A DNA stretch of 64,000 nucleotides from Proteles cristata cristata (taxonomy: Eukaryota > Chordata > Mammalia > Carnivora > Hyaenidae). Positions 1 through 9,904 of this stretch are shown here, one piece after another. The DNA lies in the NCBI GenBank assembly GCA_017311185.1, contig JAESUZ010002552.1, positions 1,116,001 through 1,180,000 of the forward strand. The letters are read 5' to 3'. The first letter of the stretch is position 1, and every line of letters begins with the position of its first letter. The position numbers and the translations under genes are program-made. The notes below the pieces were generated by a model. That model did not search any database. It was not told where the DNA came from and saw nothing but the letters and a program-made list of their open reading frames with translations.

Positions 1-39
1 CTGGGCAGACAAGGATGCCTGTGCAGTACTCAAATTCAA

Positions 40-500
40 GACAGGGCTACAGTACAGAGCTGCCCGTGCCACACGCCCAGGGCTGTGTCAGGCACAGTGT
101 ATGCCACCGGAGTCCAGAAGTGGGTATTAAAGTGGTCGAGGAGGACTTCATGGAGGAGGTGAGGTAGGATTGGATAGCTGGGGTGGACAGAGAGGAGGTT
201 TCACACACTTTAGAAGTAAATGCTAAAATGTACATGAGGCGGGTAGGCAAGGGAAGAATGACTCATTTGGCCTGAACCAAGTGTTCAGGCTGAGGAATAA
301 GTATTGGGCCAACAGGCAGGGTCAGTTTGGGCTTGCACACCAGCCTAAGAAGTTTGGACCCTATTCCCAAGTAGTGGGGAGGCATTGGAAACATGCCTTG
401 CGCACTGGAGGGATGTGATCAGTGTGGTGTCTGAACTTCAAAGACGCCTCTGGAGGGGCATATGAGAGGACTGAGCAGAGGGCAGTGGGGCCATGGTTTC
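40..500 (-). repeat. L2 LINE fragment (antisense)
   Basis: The plus strand has the wording typical of antisense L2 3' sequence: a 'tggaggaggtgaggtaggat' phrase near 150, a 'gtttggaccctattccc' phrase near 350, then 'ggcattggaaac' and 'gggatgtgatcagtgtggt' near 410. The match is diverged, and the edges are approximate. An L2 piece here fits the many other L2 and MIR relics in the window. Confidence 0.6.
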
Positions 501-1084
501 AGAGCAGGGCGTATGGGCAGGTCCTCAAGTGACAGTGGAGCTGGGTATGAAAGTTGGCTGGAAAGAGCAGCCCAGAAGACTTGGGGTGTCTTCATCAGAG
601 AGGACATCATCCTTGGCCAGACAGCTTCCAGAGAAGGACTCAACTTCTGCCGAACAGAACAGTCCTAGGCTCTGCTGTGAGCAGAAGGTGGCTCCCAGCC
701 GGTGGGGAGCATGACATGCTCACGCGACTCCAGCTCTGCCCTGTGCGACCCCTCCCTAGTGAGCAGACCCTTGGGGGCTTTCTGCAGGAAGGGCAGAGGC
801 CATCTGGGGCCCTACTCAATCACTGGGGGGCCAAGCAGAGGCCTAGCCCACGAGAGGTCAGGAAGGAGAGGAGTCCCCTGAGGATTGTGCCTGAGGGATG
901 AGAGGGAGAGATGCCAACTTCCTCTCTCTAAGACATAGCCACTCCACTGCTCCTATCTCTACCCTGGGCTCGGCTCAGAAAGGTCCAAGTGGTGGTGGAG
1001 GAAGGTGAGCTTCAAACAGCCAGGAGGCATCCCCAAGAGTAGAGGTCCATTCATCTCTGCCAGAAGTCAATATGGAAAGCACTA
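500..1084. other. Unassigned unique DNA
   Basis: GC-rich sequence with no repeat, RNA gene or believable exon that I can recognise. Open frames here overlap each other in several frames and look accidental. Confidence 0.5.
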
Positions 1085-1544
1085 AGGAGGGGCTGCCCCC
1101 AGTGATTGATGGGGTTTCCAGAGGTTATTAACTGAGCTGGACTTGGTCTCTTTGGGCTGATCTATGATCCGGAGACAGTTTTAAAGCATGTGGCTTTCTG
1201 GCGCTGGATTATCGAAAAGACTTAAAATTGAAGTAGTCACTCAAAGCACTCCAATCTGTCACTGGCCACTTTTGGGGCTTCCCCGGGAGGCGGGGTGGGG
1301 AGGCGTGTGCTCTACCTTAGACTCCTCCGTCAGGGTCCCAAGTCATTCCCTGGAGCATCAGGATGCTTCCATCATCCTCTCTGATGCCCTGGGTGGGGTT
1401 AGCACATGCAGCTGAAAATCTGCCCAAAGCAGATAAGGGTGGGAGCGTGGCAGTGGGAGTCTGTATCTCAAGCTTCGCTTTCGTAGGGCAAGTCAAGTTC
1501 TCCTCGCAACAGATAAAATAATGTCAACGGCAGCATTAACCCTT
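1085..1544. other. Complex non-repeat stretch, possible conserved element
   Basis: The stretch is mixed in composition, with no repeat wording. It carries several GATA-type sites (agcagataagg near 1426, cagataaaat near 1511). It ends where a MIR begins. Calling it conserved is inference from texture only; no alignment was possible. Confidence 0.2.
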
Positions 1545-1785
1545 CACATGTACGGAGAACCTGTCGTGTGTCAGTACTAGTTCTCAGTGCTTTACCTGTA
1601 TGACCTCATTGAATTCTCACTGGTAACCCTGAGAGGTGGGTGCTATTACTATCATTTTGCAGAGGAGGAAGGCAAAGCACCAAGTTAGGGTACAAGAGCT
1701 TGGCCAAGGTCAAATCAAGGGAAGATACAGCCAGGATCCCAAGTGAGGAGCCTAGTTCTGGAGCCTCGACCCTTAGTCAGTAAAC
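1545..1785 (-). repeat. MIR SINE (antisense)
   Basis: The order of phrases matches antisense MIR: 'gtgtcagtactagttctcagtgctttacc', then 'attctcactggtaaccctgagaggtgggtgctattac', 'ttttgcagaggaggaaggc', and 'gcttggccaaggtcaaatc'. Each phrase is quoted only in part. This is an old tRNA-derived mammalian repeat, about 240 bp and nearly full length. Confidence 0.8.
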
Positions 1786-1820
1786 TGCCTACAATGGATG
1801 GGGAGCCCCAAATGGAGGGG

Positions 1821-1823
1821 ACA

Positions 1824-1860
<37 letters not shown>
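1821..1860. repeat. (CA)n microsatellite
   Basis: Forty bases of CA dinucleotide with one T interruption. It is likely polymorphic. Confidence 0.97.
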
Positions 1861-1862
<2 letters not shown>

Positions 1863-1942
1863 ACACGTGCATGCATGTGCACACACACGCATAAACACGC
1901 TCATGCATGCACGTAGTTACACATAGTTGCACATAGTTACAC
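1861..1942. repeat. Alternating purine-pyrimidine tract and 10-bp tandem repeat
   Basis: Directly after the CA run, the sequence keeps alternating (gtgcatgcatgtgcacacac). It ends in about 2.8 copies of the 10-mer agttacacat (1915-1924, 1925-1934 with one change, 1935-1942). It may be a degenerate extension of the microsatellite. Confidence 0.75.
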
Positions 1943-3502
1943 CCTTTCCTTTCAGTCACTCCCAGGCCCAGCTCAGCCTCCCAGCCCCAGGCCCTGCCTG
2001 GCTCACCCTCAAGTGCTCTCCATGGCCACAGAGCTTCCTCAATGCTCAGGCTCTGACCCTGCCCCTCCCCTGGCTCCCTCCATCTGCTTCCCTTCCTGGG
2101 ACATTTATTTATATGCCTCCCTTTCCTGCTGGGCTCTAAACTCCAAAAGGTCAGGAAGAGTCTGGGAAGAGGGATTCAGCCAGGGAGGTAAGCGGTGCTG
2201 GGGCAGCTCCTGTGCGCAGTCCTGCCCAGATTTTCACACACTAAGTCTGGGTCCCTAGAGCGAGCCAGCCTCTCCCCCTCTCCCTCAGAGCCCTCTATCA
2301 GAAACAGGAAATATGAGCAGAGGTCGGAGGGATTGGTGCTGGCCGCTGGCCTTCCCACCAGGAACGCGGCCTGATAACTGTGATGAGGGCCAGGAAAGGC
2401 CAGGGATGGGGGGCAGGTGGGGGCGGGGTATACCTGAGGCTTGGCCTTCACCAGATTCTCACCCTGTTCCTGGTTTGGAGCAGGACATGACCGCACCAGT
2501 TGCTGCCACAGCCCTGGGCTGGGGACAGGGGCAGCTTTAAGCTCTGCATAATGTCCCCCAGTCTCCAGATCATACACTAATATGTGTTCCCTGGTGGGGC
2601 AATTGACGTTTCTCAATATTATGTAAAGCGTGTGAACAAGAGTGATTCTAAAAAAAGAAAAAAAACATCTATTTCTGTCCATTTGTAACAAACTCTGTAA
2701 AAACAATGTGCATTGCCTGAGATGCACATGCAGCTTTAAGACGAGTGGTCCAGCCCTCCCCACCCCGATCCAGCTTAATCAGGTGGCTGCCTTGAAGCCC
2801 CTCCCATGGAGACCCCTGGGCCAGGAGCTCAGGGACTCTGCTTCTATCCTCTAGGAGAAAGGGCAGCTCAGGTGGGCATTGCCTTTGGGGCTGTGGGTTT
2901 GGGTCCCTTGGGCCCAAAGAACTCTGGGCTTCTTGCATCGGGACACAAACATTTTCTGGAAATGGTTTGTTACCCATCTCCTGTCTCATGATGATTTCAC
3001 TGAGGGCAAGTGTCCTGGGCACCATCCCCACCCCCATTTCAGCAAGTGACAAGGAATGTCACCACTGTACATTCCTCCCTCCTCTCCACCACTTCGCTGA
3101 GTCCTCAATCTTTCTGCTCTGACCTGCTCTCTCCCCACATCCCTCCCCATCTCTCTGCCCCTCCCTGCCCTCCTTCCTCTCCTTTCTTACCTGTCTATAC
3201 CTAGTCTCTCTGCTACCTCCCCCTCCAAGCCAAGCCCCTCCTCCCATCCCTCTGCCTGATTGGGTCCAGAGATGACTATTTGGTCAAAATGATGAATGGG
3301 TCATCAAAAATATGGACTATTGATTGGAAACATCCACTTTCAACTAATCTTCAAAATAAAAAATAGACAAATATTGAAAAAAAATAAAAAGGAGGGCACA
3401 GTAGGTTGAACACAAATTAGAAATGTTTAAAAAGGAGAAAACCCCAAATCGACAAATTCTAGATATTTTCCCTTAATAGTTTCTGTGTTGGTTTTATTTT
3501 TG
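1943..3502. other. Unassigned DNA with a possible conserved block at 2560-2740
   Basis: The stretch is mostly GC-rich DNA without recognisable genes. Around 2100-2160 there is a weak sense L2 resemblance ('gggctctaaactccaaaagg'). Around 2560-2740 the sequence turns AT-richer and complex, with no repeat wording, and could be conserved non-coding DNA. 3090-3250 is a pyrimidine-rich tract, and 3290-3480 is AT-rich without a repeat I can name. Confidence 0.4.
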
Positions 3503-3515
3503 GTTTATGCTTCTT

Positions 3516-3740
3516 CTTTATTTTATTTTATTTTATTTCATTTTGTTAATGTTTATTTTTGAGAGAGAGAGAGAGAACAGGGAGAGAGGGGGACAAACAG
3601 ACAGACACAGAATCTGAAGCAGGCTCCAGGCTCTGAGCTGTCAGCACAGAGCCCGACACGGGGCCCAAACCCACAAACCACGAGATCGTGACTTGAGCTG
3701 AAGTCAGACGCTTAACCAACTGAGCCACCCAGGCGCCCCT
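3516..3740 (-). mobile_element. Felid tRNA-Lys SINE (SINEC_Fc type)
   Basis: A full-length antisense copy. The tail is the TTTTATTTTATTT run at the left, followed by GA repeats, then 'ctgaagcaggctccaggc' and the tRNA head complement ending 'cacccaggcgcccct'. A perfect 13-bp target-site duplication, gtttatgcttctt, lies at 3503-3515 and 3741-3753. The 'ttttgagagag' and 'gagctgtcagcac' wording places it in the subfamily with the 'gacagctcagagcc' middle. Confidence 0.96.
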
Positions 3741-3753
3741 GTTTATGCTTCTT

Positions 3754-4385
3754 TTTCTCTTATTATGGAAAGTGCACATTGTGGGAAATACAAACAAGCA
3801 AACAGAATATAATAAACAATGATAAGGCCACTGAGAACACTTTGGTGTATATACCTTGGATTCTTTTCTGTGTGTGTGTGTGTGCATTTTACTAGTTTCC
3901 AAAGAAAATTTCAGAATTTCAGTCCCTCATTCTGTAAAACAAGAACACACTAACAGCAACCGTAAACCTCGTCAAAGTTTGAAAAGTATTACATATTCTA
4001 CTTTCTTCTTGGAGCTTGTAATATTCATTGTCATGAATATTCATTGTGATATTCATCATAAATGAATTTAAAGCTCTGGAGAGCTCCCCATCTAAGAAAT
4101 TCTGTTTACCTTTGTTTTTCCCTAAACTCTTTGACTCCAGAGTCCCCTTTCCATCTGGCAGCTATTACTATCCACACTTGTGTTTCTGAGAAAACATTTT
4201 GCCAAATAATGAGAGATAAATATCTCTGTAACTCCAGATTTCATTTACAAAAATAGAGTCTTCTCATTGATTCTGTTTCATAACGCTAGATAAGTTTCCA
4301 ACTAATCTCTGTTATTGGGTATTTGGGTTATTTCTAACTTTTTATGGCCATTTATATTATCTAAACAGCATGGAGTAGCAAGAAT
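3754..4385 (-). repeat. Diverged antisense L1-like fragment
   Basis: 'cactttggtgtatataccttgg' near 3840 and 'tgggttatttctaactttttatgg' near 4325 resemble phrases that flank antisense old L1 (L1M/L1ME type) in mammalian DNA. The same phrases recur in the better match at 44.8 kb. Middle parts are too diverged to align by eye. A short GT run sits at 3870-3883. Confidence 0.4.
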
Positions 4386-5784
4386 AGAAATGTGAATGTG
4401 AATTCAAAATGAAAAAAAAAAAACCCACAAAAGGAAATAACTCAAATGCTGAAAAAAAACAGGCAAAAGATGTTTAAGAATGCATGAAGATTGCCAAACC
4501 ATCCCCACAGTACAGCAAAGTTTTCCAATCCAGGTAGAAAAAGTATCCACTTATTTAACAAATGTTTATTGAGTGCCCACTGTATATAGGCTCTACTAAA
4601 GGTTCTGGGGAGGCAGTAAGTCAGAGAGAGGGGAGGGGGTTATGTGCAGGTGGGAGGGTACAGAGTAACCTAATCAAGCAGGCCGAAGAAAGTAAGCACG
4701 TTGCAGCAGGGGAGGGGAGAGGGATGGCGAGGTAGGGGGTTGTCAGAGAAGGCCTGGCTGGCAGAACGAACATCCCAGCAGAATCTTTTTGGGACCCAAG
4801 GAAGCAGGCCTTGCAAACATCTGGGGAAGGAGTGGTCCGGGCAGGTGAAGGGCCAGGACAGAGGCCCTACGGTGCCAGAGAGTCTGCCTTAGCCCCCCGA
4901 AAACACTCATTAGGCCTGGGGCCCCGGGGGAGGCACTTGTCTGGATCTGCTGTGGTCCTGGCACGCACAGGGCAGGGGCTGGGCTGGAGCATCCTTTATT
5001 GTGGGGCAGGACAGGGCACACCCATAGCACCCCAAGCTGTTAAGGAACAGTGACGGTTCTATCTTACCAGTTCATTGTTATAGACAGATTTTTGTTACGA
5101 TCAAAGTGCTTTCAACTAAACCACTTCCTGTTCCTCCCCAGCTCATCACTTTCCCCCCAAAGGCCGTCTCCACGCTGACTGCCTGGGATCAAAGCCCCTC
5201 ACTCCCCTGAGAGCTCCTCTGCTAAGACCAGGACTCTGCCTTCCCTGGCTGGGCTGGGCCTGCTCTGGAAGCCCGCTCTGAGCCAGCATCTGGGAAAGAG
5301 AAGGAAGCTGGTCATGGGCATCGGGGTGGAGCCTGTAGGGTATTCCTGCGTGTAGGAGATCTCTCAAGCACATCACCCCCAGATAACCAGGGCTTCTCTG
5401 CAAGGTGCAAAAAAATGACAGACAGAGGGGGTGGAGGCAAATCCAGGCATGTAGAAAGCACAAAAAGAATACAGGAAGACAGAGGCAAGACATGGGGACG
5501 GTCGTAGGAGATAATGACAGAAGGGGAGGTACAGGTGCTGTGAGGAACACAAAGACAAATAGGAAGATTGACAGAAAGGAAAGAGAGCCAGGACACCGGG
5601 AGAAAGACGAAGACAAGGAGGGATAAAGGGACCCACCATGGGAGGGATGGAGAGATGGGATTCACATGGCGGGGGAAGGAGAGGGGTCCCGAAACCCAGC
5701 TGGTCATCATTCCCTCCCGTCTCTGAAAACGAGAAATCCAAAGAGCTTAGGGATTGCCCTCGGACCACACCTAATGGGGGTGAG
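4386..5784. other. Unassigned DNA with an L2 trace and a purine-rich tract
   Basis: 4555-4610 ('ttattgagtgcccactgtatat') is a short antisense L2/MIR trace. 5400-5660 is purine-rich low-complexity DNA, whose complement gives long pyrimidine-coded frames rich in Leu, Phe and Ser that are not credible genes. The rest is unique GC-rich DNA. Confidence 0.45.
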
Positions 5785-6013
5785 AGTTGAAGTTCTGGAG
5801 CTACACAGTCCGGGTTCACATCCTGGTTCTCGCACTTGAAGGCTGTGTGACCTTGGGCCAGTTCCATCACCTCTCTGAACCTGTTTCCTCCTCTTTAAAA
5901 TGGGCACGGTATTCGTTGTGTAGTTCAAATGAGATAAAGCACATACAGCACTGAGCACAGTGACCGGCACACTGTAAGCTTACCGTAGCAACTGTGTGTT
6001 GGTGCTATCATTA
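5785..6013 (+). repeat. MIR SINE
   Basis: Sense MIR phrases are in order: 'ctggagctacacagtccggg', 'ggctgtgtgaccttgggcc', 'cacctctctgaacctgtttcc', 'taaaatgggcacggt', then 'gagcacagtgaccggcacac'. The copy is nearly full length at about 230 bp. Confidence 0.85.
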
Positions 6014-7366
6014 CTCACCGGCCGCCTGACCCAGGAGGACAGTATCTGAACTGGGAACATGTAGCTGAGGGCCTCGTCCTCTCTTGGTGTGAGTGCACAT
6101 GGACCTGGATGCTCCCCCAGTTCCCATCTCGCTCGCCCTCCAGATTGGCCCTGACAGGTGCACGCTTTTAACACCCGCGCCAAGTGCAGCTTCCAAGACC
6201 CTCTAGGCAAGCCATATCAGGTGCTCGCCTCCTGGGGGGCAGGGTGCCTAGGGGGCACAGGGTCCAGCCAGAGTTTCCTCTTGGGTCCTTTGGCCTCGAG
6301 CACGCCAATACCCCTACCCCACAGCTGCCTTGCTCCGACTTCTGTAGACTCTCAACCAGCCAGCCTCAGCCACCTGGGCTGGAGAAGATCCGCGCAGATC
6401 TGAGGGTGGGGCTTGGGACCCTGGACCTGCCTGGCTCCCAGCCTCTGCAAGGTTGCGATTTCTCACCGCACCCCCCCTTCCCTTCCTCCCACCTGTAGGC
6501 TCTGCCCCAGACCCGGGTCTAGCTGTAGAACTGGCAGATCTTAGCGGTTCCGGCTTGAGACTCTGGGTTTCACCCTCGTGGTCCCCAGTGCCTCTCTGCA
6601 AGGCTCTCGGGACAGATAATGGCAGGGTCTGTTTTGTTCCTGGTATTCCAGGCCCTATCATGCTAGGCTCCCTGATACTCTGGTCTCTCCAGGCCTGGGC
6701 CTCTGCCCACAGAGTCTCACACCTCCTCCTTGGGCCTAGGATCCCACTGCCAGTGCCAGACCACCCCAAGGCTGCCTGCTGCCCCCTGCATCATTCTGCC
6801 CACCTGTCAGGGTACCAGCTACTTTCTCCATCTTGGGTTCTATATGCATAGTAGTCACGACAGCGATCCCTGGCTGAAGATTGCACCTCTGCCTGTCCAG
6901 GCTCCTGCAGCTGGCTGTGACACTTGGCCATTCTCCCACCCCAACCCTGACCCACTGCCTGGTCAAGCTGCACAGAACGCTTCCCTAGAGCCCCTCTCCC
7001 TTGGCTCCTGGCAGCATCACATCTCTGCCTTTACAGTTCAGGTGAGCTGAAGACTTGACTTCTCCTTTTGCATCAGTTTCCCTACCTGCATGGGGGAAAG
7101 GCCCTGCCCTGCCTGCCCCCAGGAAGGATGGAGAGGAGGACTGTCATCCTGGCCCAGGACACAGAGACACCTCTCCAGAGTCCCGCCCTGGGGGTCAGAT
7201 TCCTACTCTTGCAACGGGTAAACCTGGGCACGGATCGACCCAATGCCACCGTAGATTTGTCCCTCTACACCTCCCCCTGAGCTGACCCACGGTCCTCTGT
7301 GTGCCTGGCTGTGTCTTTCAGATCATCCACGTGTCTTCTCTGCTCCCCTCACCTCCCTCTCTCCCA
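6014..7366. other. Unassigned GC-rich DNA
   Basis: No repeat or gene recognised. The overlapping open frames here (60-150 codons on both strands) are rich in Pro, Gly, Ser and Arg, as expected from random GC-rich sequence. 'gcatcagtttccctacctgc' near 7068 is a faint MIR trace. Confidence 0.5.
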
Positions 7367-7393
7367 TCTCTCTCTCTCTCTCTCTCTCTCTCC
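7367..7393. repeat. (TC)n microsatellite
   Basis: About 13 uninterrupted TC units, with CT-rich DNA on the left side. Confidence 0.95.
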
Positions 7394-7829
7394 TAAGTCG
7401 CTGTGTTGTCAAGTATTTCCACCGTCAGCACTTGCCGAGTTGAAAGTTCTTCCACTTGTGCAGCGAGCCGCGTGGGCAGGCTGGGTAATGTCTGTTTTAC
7501 CCTCTCTGTAATGAATCCCATCTTCTCTTCGCGGTGATGGTTATTGATTCTGTCTTGACACCTTGGTTTGTTTTCTGCTGGCTCCTGCCTTCTCTTCATC
7601 TTGCTGTGGCCATTTCTCCTCTCTTATCTGTAATTTCCTCTCTTGTTACGGCTGCCTCCCTCCTGGGCTGGCGTCGCACCAGCTCTGGGGGCTTTGTATA
7701 AACTTGGGAGTACAGCTCTGTCGGCCCTTCTTTCTCTGACGCGCTGGGTTTGGGTGGTGGCAGGGAAGAGGTGAATAATGACGGGAGGAGCCAAGAAGAA
7801 AGCGGAGCTGGGGTCTCCTGGTGTTGGTT
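7394..7829. other. Unassigned unique DNA
   Basis: Mixed-composition sequence with no repeat wording and no credible exon. Confidence 0.4.
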
Positions 7830-8310
7830 GTTCTAAAGCAGAGCTTGCACCAGGCTGCCCTCCCCTGCTCAGAAGCCTCCTGTAGCTCCCCTGGACCTCC
7901 CCCCATCCCCCCACAAAGGATGAGATGCTTAGCTGGCAGAGTAGACCTTCACACCCTCATTCCGACTTCTGTCCCCAGCCTCATCTCTCAGAACCACAGA
8001 CTTCACACTCCAAACATATCAGACTGGCTGCTTCCGATTCCCTTCCACCCCCTGGCCTTTGCACATGCTGTTCTCCCTGCCCGTTTTACCTTTCCCCACC
8101 TCTCGCTCAAGGCCCAACTCAAATGTTCTCACTTCTCAGAGGCCACTCCCAGAAGCCCCCTTCTTGAGGCAGAGTGAAGTCTTCTCTCCACTGGGATCCC
8201 ACAATTCTTTGCTTCAAAATGGTAGCTCTTTGCTTACCTGGCTCATCTGGAACGAGCTGGGTCATGTTCCTCTAGCAGGCACTCAGGAAAAGTATGTTGG
8301 GTAGAGATGC
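7830..8310 (+). repeat. L2 LINE 3' region
   Basis: Sense L2 wording: 'cagaagcctcctgtagctcccc', then 'ctggcctttgcacatgctgttc', 'aaggcccaactcaaatgttc', and 'ctcagaggccactcccagaagc' (quoted in part). This is the well-known part of L2 upstream of its 3' end. Diverged but clear. Confidence 0.78.
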
Positions 8311-9149
8311 ATAGAGTCTTCTAGGTCACTACAAACACCCCTCACCCCCTACCCCAGGAAGGGAGGTCCCAAAGTGGCGGCAGTTTCAGCAGGCACTAAG
8401 TTTGCTGAGGCGCAGACGTGGACCATGGAGACTTAGCCAAGTCTGGAGCCGGACTCTGGGCACAGCACCAGGCACCCTGATGCAGAAGTTCCCCAGAAAC
8501 CAACCAGCTCTCTCTGTCACAGAGGGGGCTGTCTCTGGCTGGGCCCTGGAGCCAGAGGCACTGCATGGGCAATGCTGAGCACTGTGCAACATCCCCCGGG
8601 ATCTTGGCCATGGAGTGCGGAGCAGATGAGCCAAAAGGAGGGGGCAAGGAAGGACTCAGACCCAGAGTCCCTCAAGTCAAAGCCACGGACTTCCTCAATG
8701 ACCGCTGTCCGGAACAGGCTCAGAACCTCGGGGCCAGGAGTCGGCCTGCCTGCTTCCATTGATCCTGCCCTCCCCCACCGGCCCCCTGGGGGCTGGCTGT
8801 TCAGCAGCTCCTTCCTGGTACCAGTTAAGCCCCTGTTTCTAGCAGGCATTAGCATTCCAGGCATTCACAAGTGCAGCATTATGGAGAGTGGGCTTGCGAT
8901 CACTCCAGGCAAGGGTTCACCTAGCAGACAAAGGAGGCAAAACCTGGGGTCCATGAACCACCTTAGAGCATTTCAACCAGACCTGAAAGGTAGAAGACAC
9001 ATGGCCTCTACTCCCAGCCCTCAGACCCTTGCGAGTGGAGCTCTAGGAGTGTGTCTCGGTCAGGGGTCCCTAGGTGGCCGGAAAGCTTGTGGGGCTCATC
9101 CTGGTATCAAGAGGACAAGACATGGGAGGGAAGGGATGATCATTTCCTG
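8311..9149. other. Unassigned unique DNA
   Basis: No repeat or gene recognised. The 192-codon frame at 8572-9150 overlaps other frames in both directions, and its translation has no domain or composition suggesting a protein. Confidence 0.45.
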
Positions 9150-9335
9150 AGCCTGATTATGTCCTACACTGCCATCAAGGGCAGAGTGTGGTCAAGATAC
9201 CCACTCTTTTTAGCAGATAAGGAAGCCGAGGCTGAGAGGGCAAGGTTATTTGCCCAAAGTCACACAGCTAGCAGGTGACTCAGGTGGGATCCACTCCCCG
9301 ATCTTTCAGACTCTGAGGTCAATGCTCTTACTGCC
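9150..9335 (-). repeat. MIR SINE (antisense)
   Basis: 'gataaggaagccgaggctga', 'gttatttgcccaaagtcaca' and 'cagctagcaggtgactcagg' are antisense MIR core phrases, followed by 'gaggtcaatgctcttac' from the tRNA-like head. Confidence 0.8.
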
Positions 9336-9414
9336 ATCTCTAGCCCCTGGGCTCCCCAGTCCTGGGAGAAGCCTTCATCCTGATGCCAGCCCTAAGCATT
9401 TTCTCAGCCTTGCT

Positions 9415-9904
9415 GTGATGTCCAGATTCTAAGATGGCCCACTGTTGCTCTCGGAATTAGTCTCTGGTACTGTCCCCTCCCACAATGAAGCAGACTGGAC
9501 TCTGTGTCCGGTGGAGCACACTGGGAGTGACTGCGTGGGACTGTCAAGGTCAGGTCATGAATGGCACCACAACTTCTGCCTCGGTTTCTTGGCTTGCTCA
9601 CTGTGGGGTAAGCAGCCGCCGTCCTAGGAGGTTATCAGTAGCCCCACGGAGAGCGTGCGCAAGAGGAACCGGCTTGCCAGCCAGGCTACAGGCCACCTTA
9701 GAAGTGGGACCCCAGCCCCAGTCCAGCCTTCAGATGACAGTGGTCCAGCAGCATCCTGGCTGTAACCCCTTGAGAGACCCCAAACCACCCAGCCAGGCTG
9801 GTGCTCAGCACCAGACACTGGGAGAGATAATAAATGATTAGCGTCATTTTCAGTTGCTACATTTTGAAGTGATTTATTGCCCTGCAATAGATAACTAATA
9901 CATC
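9415..9904 (+). mobile_element. MLT1-family LTR (ERVL-MaLR), sense
   Basis: The right end 'attttgaagtgatttattg' followed by 'gcaatagataactaatac' matches MLT1 LTR 3' ends. Upstream lie 'cttggcttgctcactg', 'gccttcagatgacagtgg' and 'gagataataaatgatt', the polyadenylation zone, all in MLT1 order. It is a solitary old LTR of about 490 bp; no internal retroviral sequence is seen beside it. Confidence 0.7.

Noticed and set aside
9415..9904. Endogenous retrovirus with coding genes
   Set aside because: Only solitary MLT1-type LTRs are seen (here, 17905 and 55330). No internal coding region is visible near any of them.
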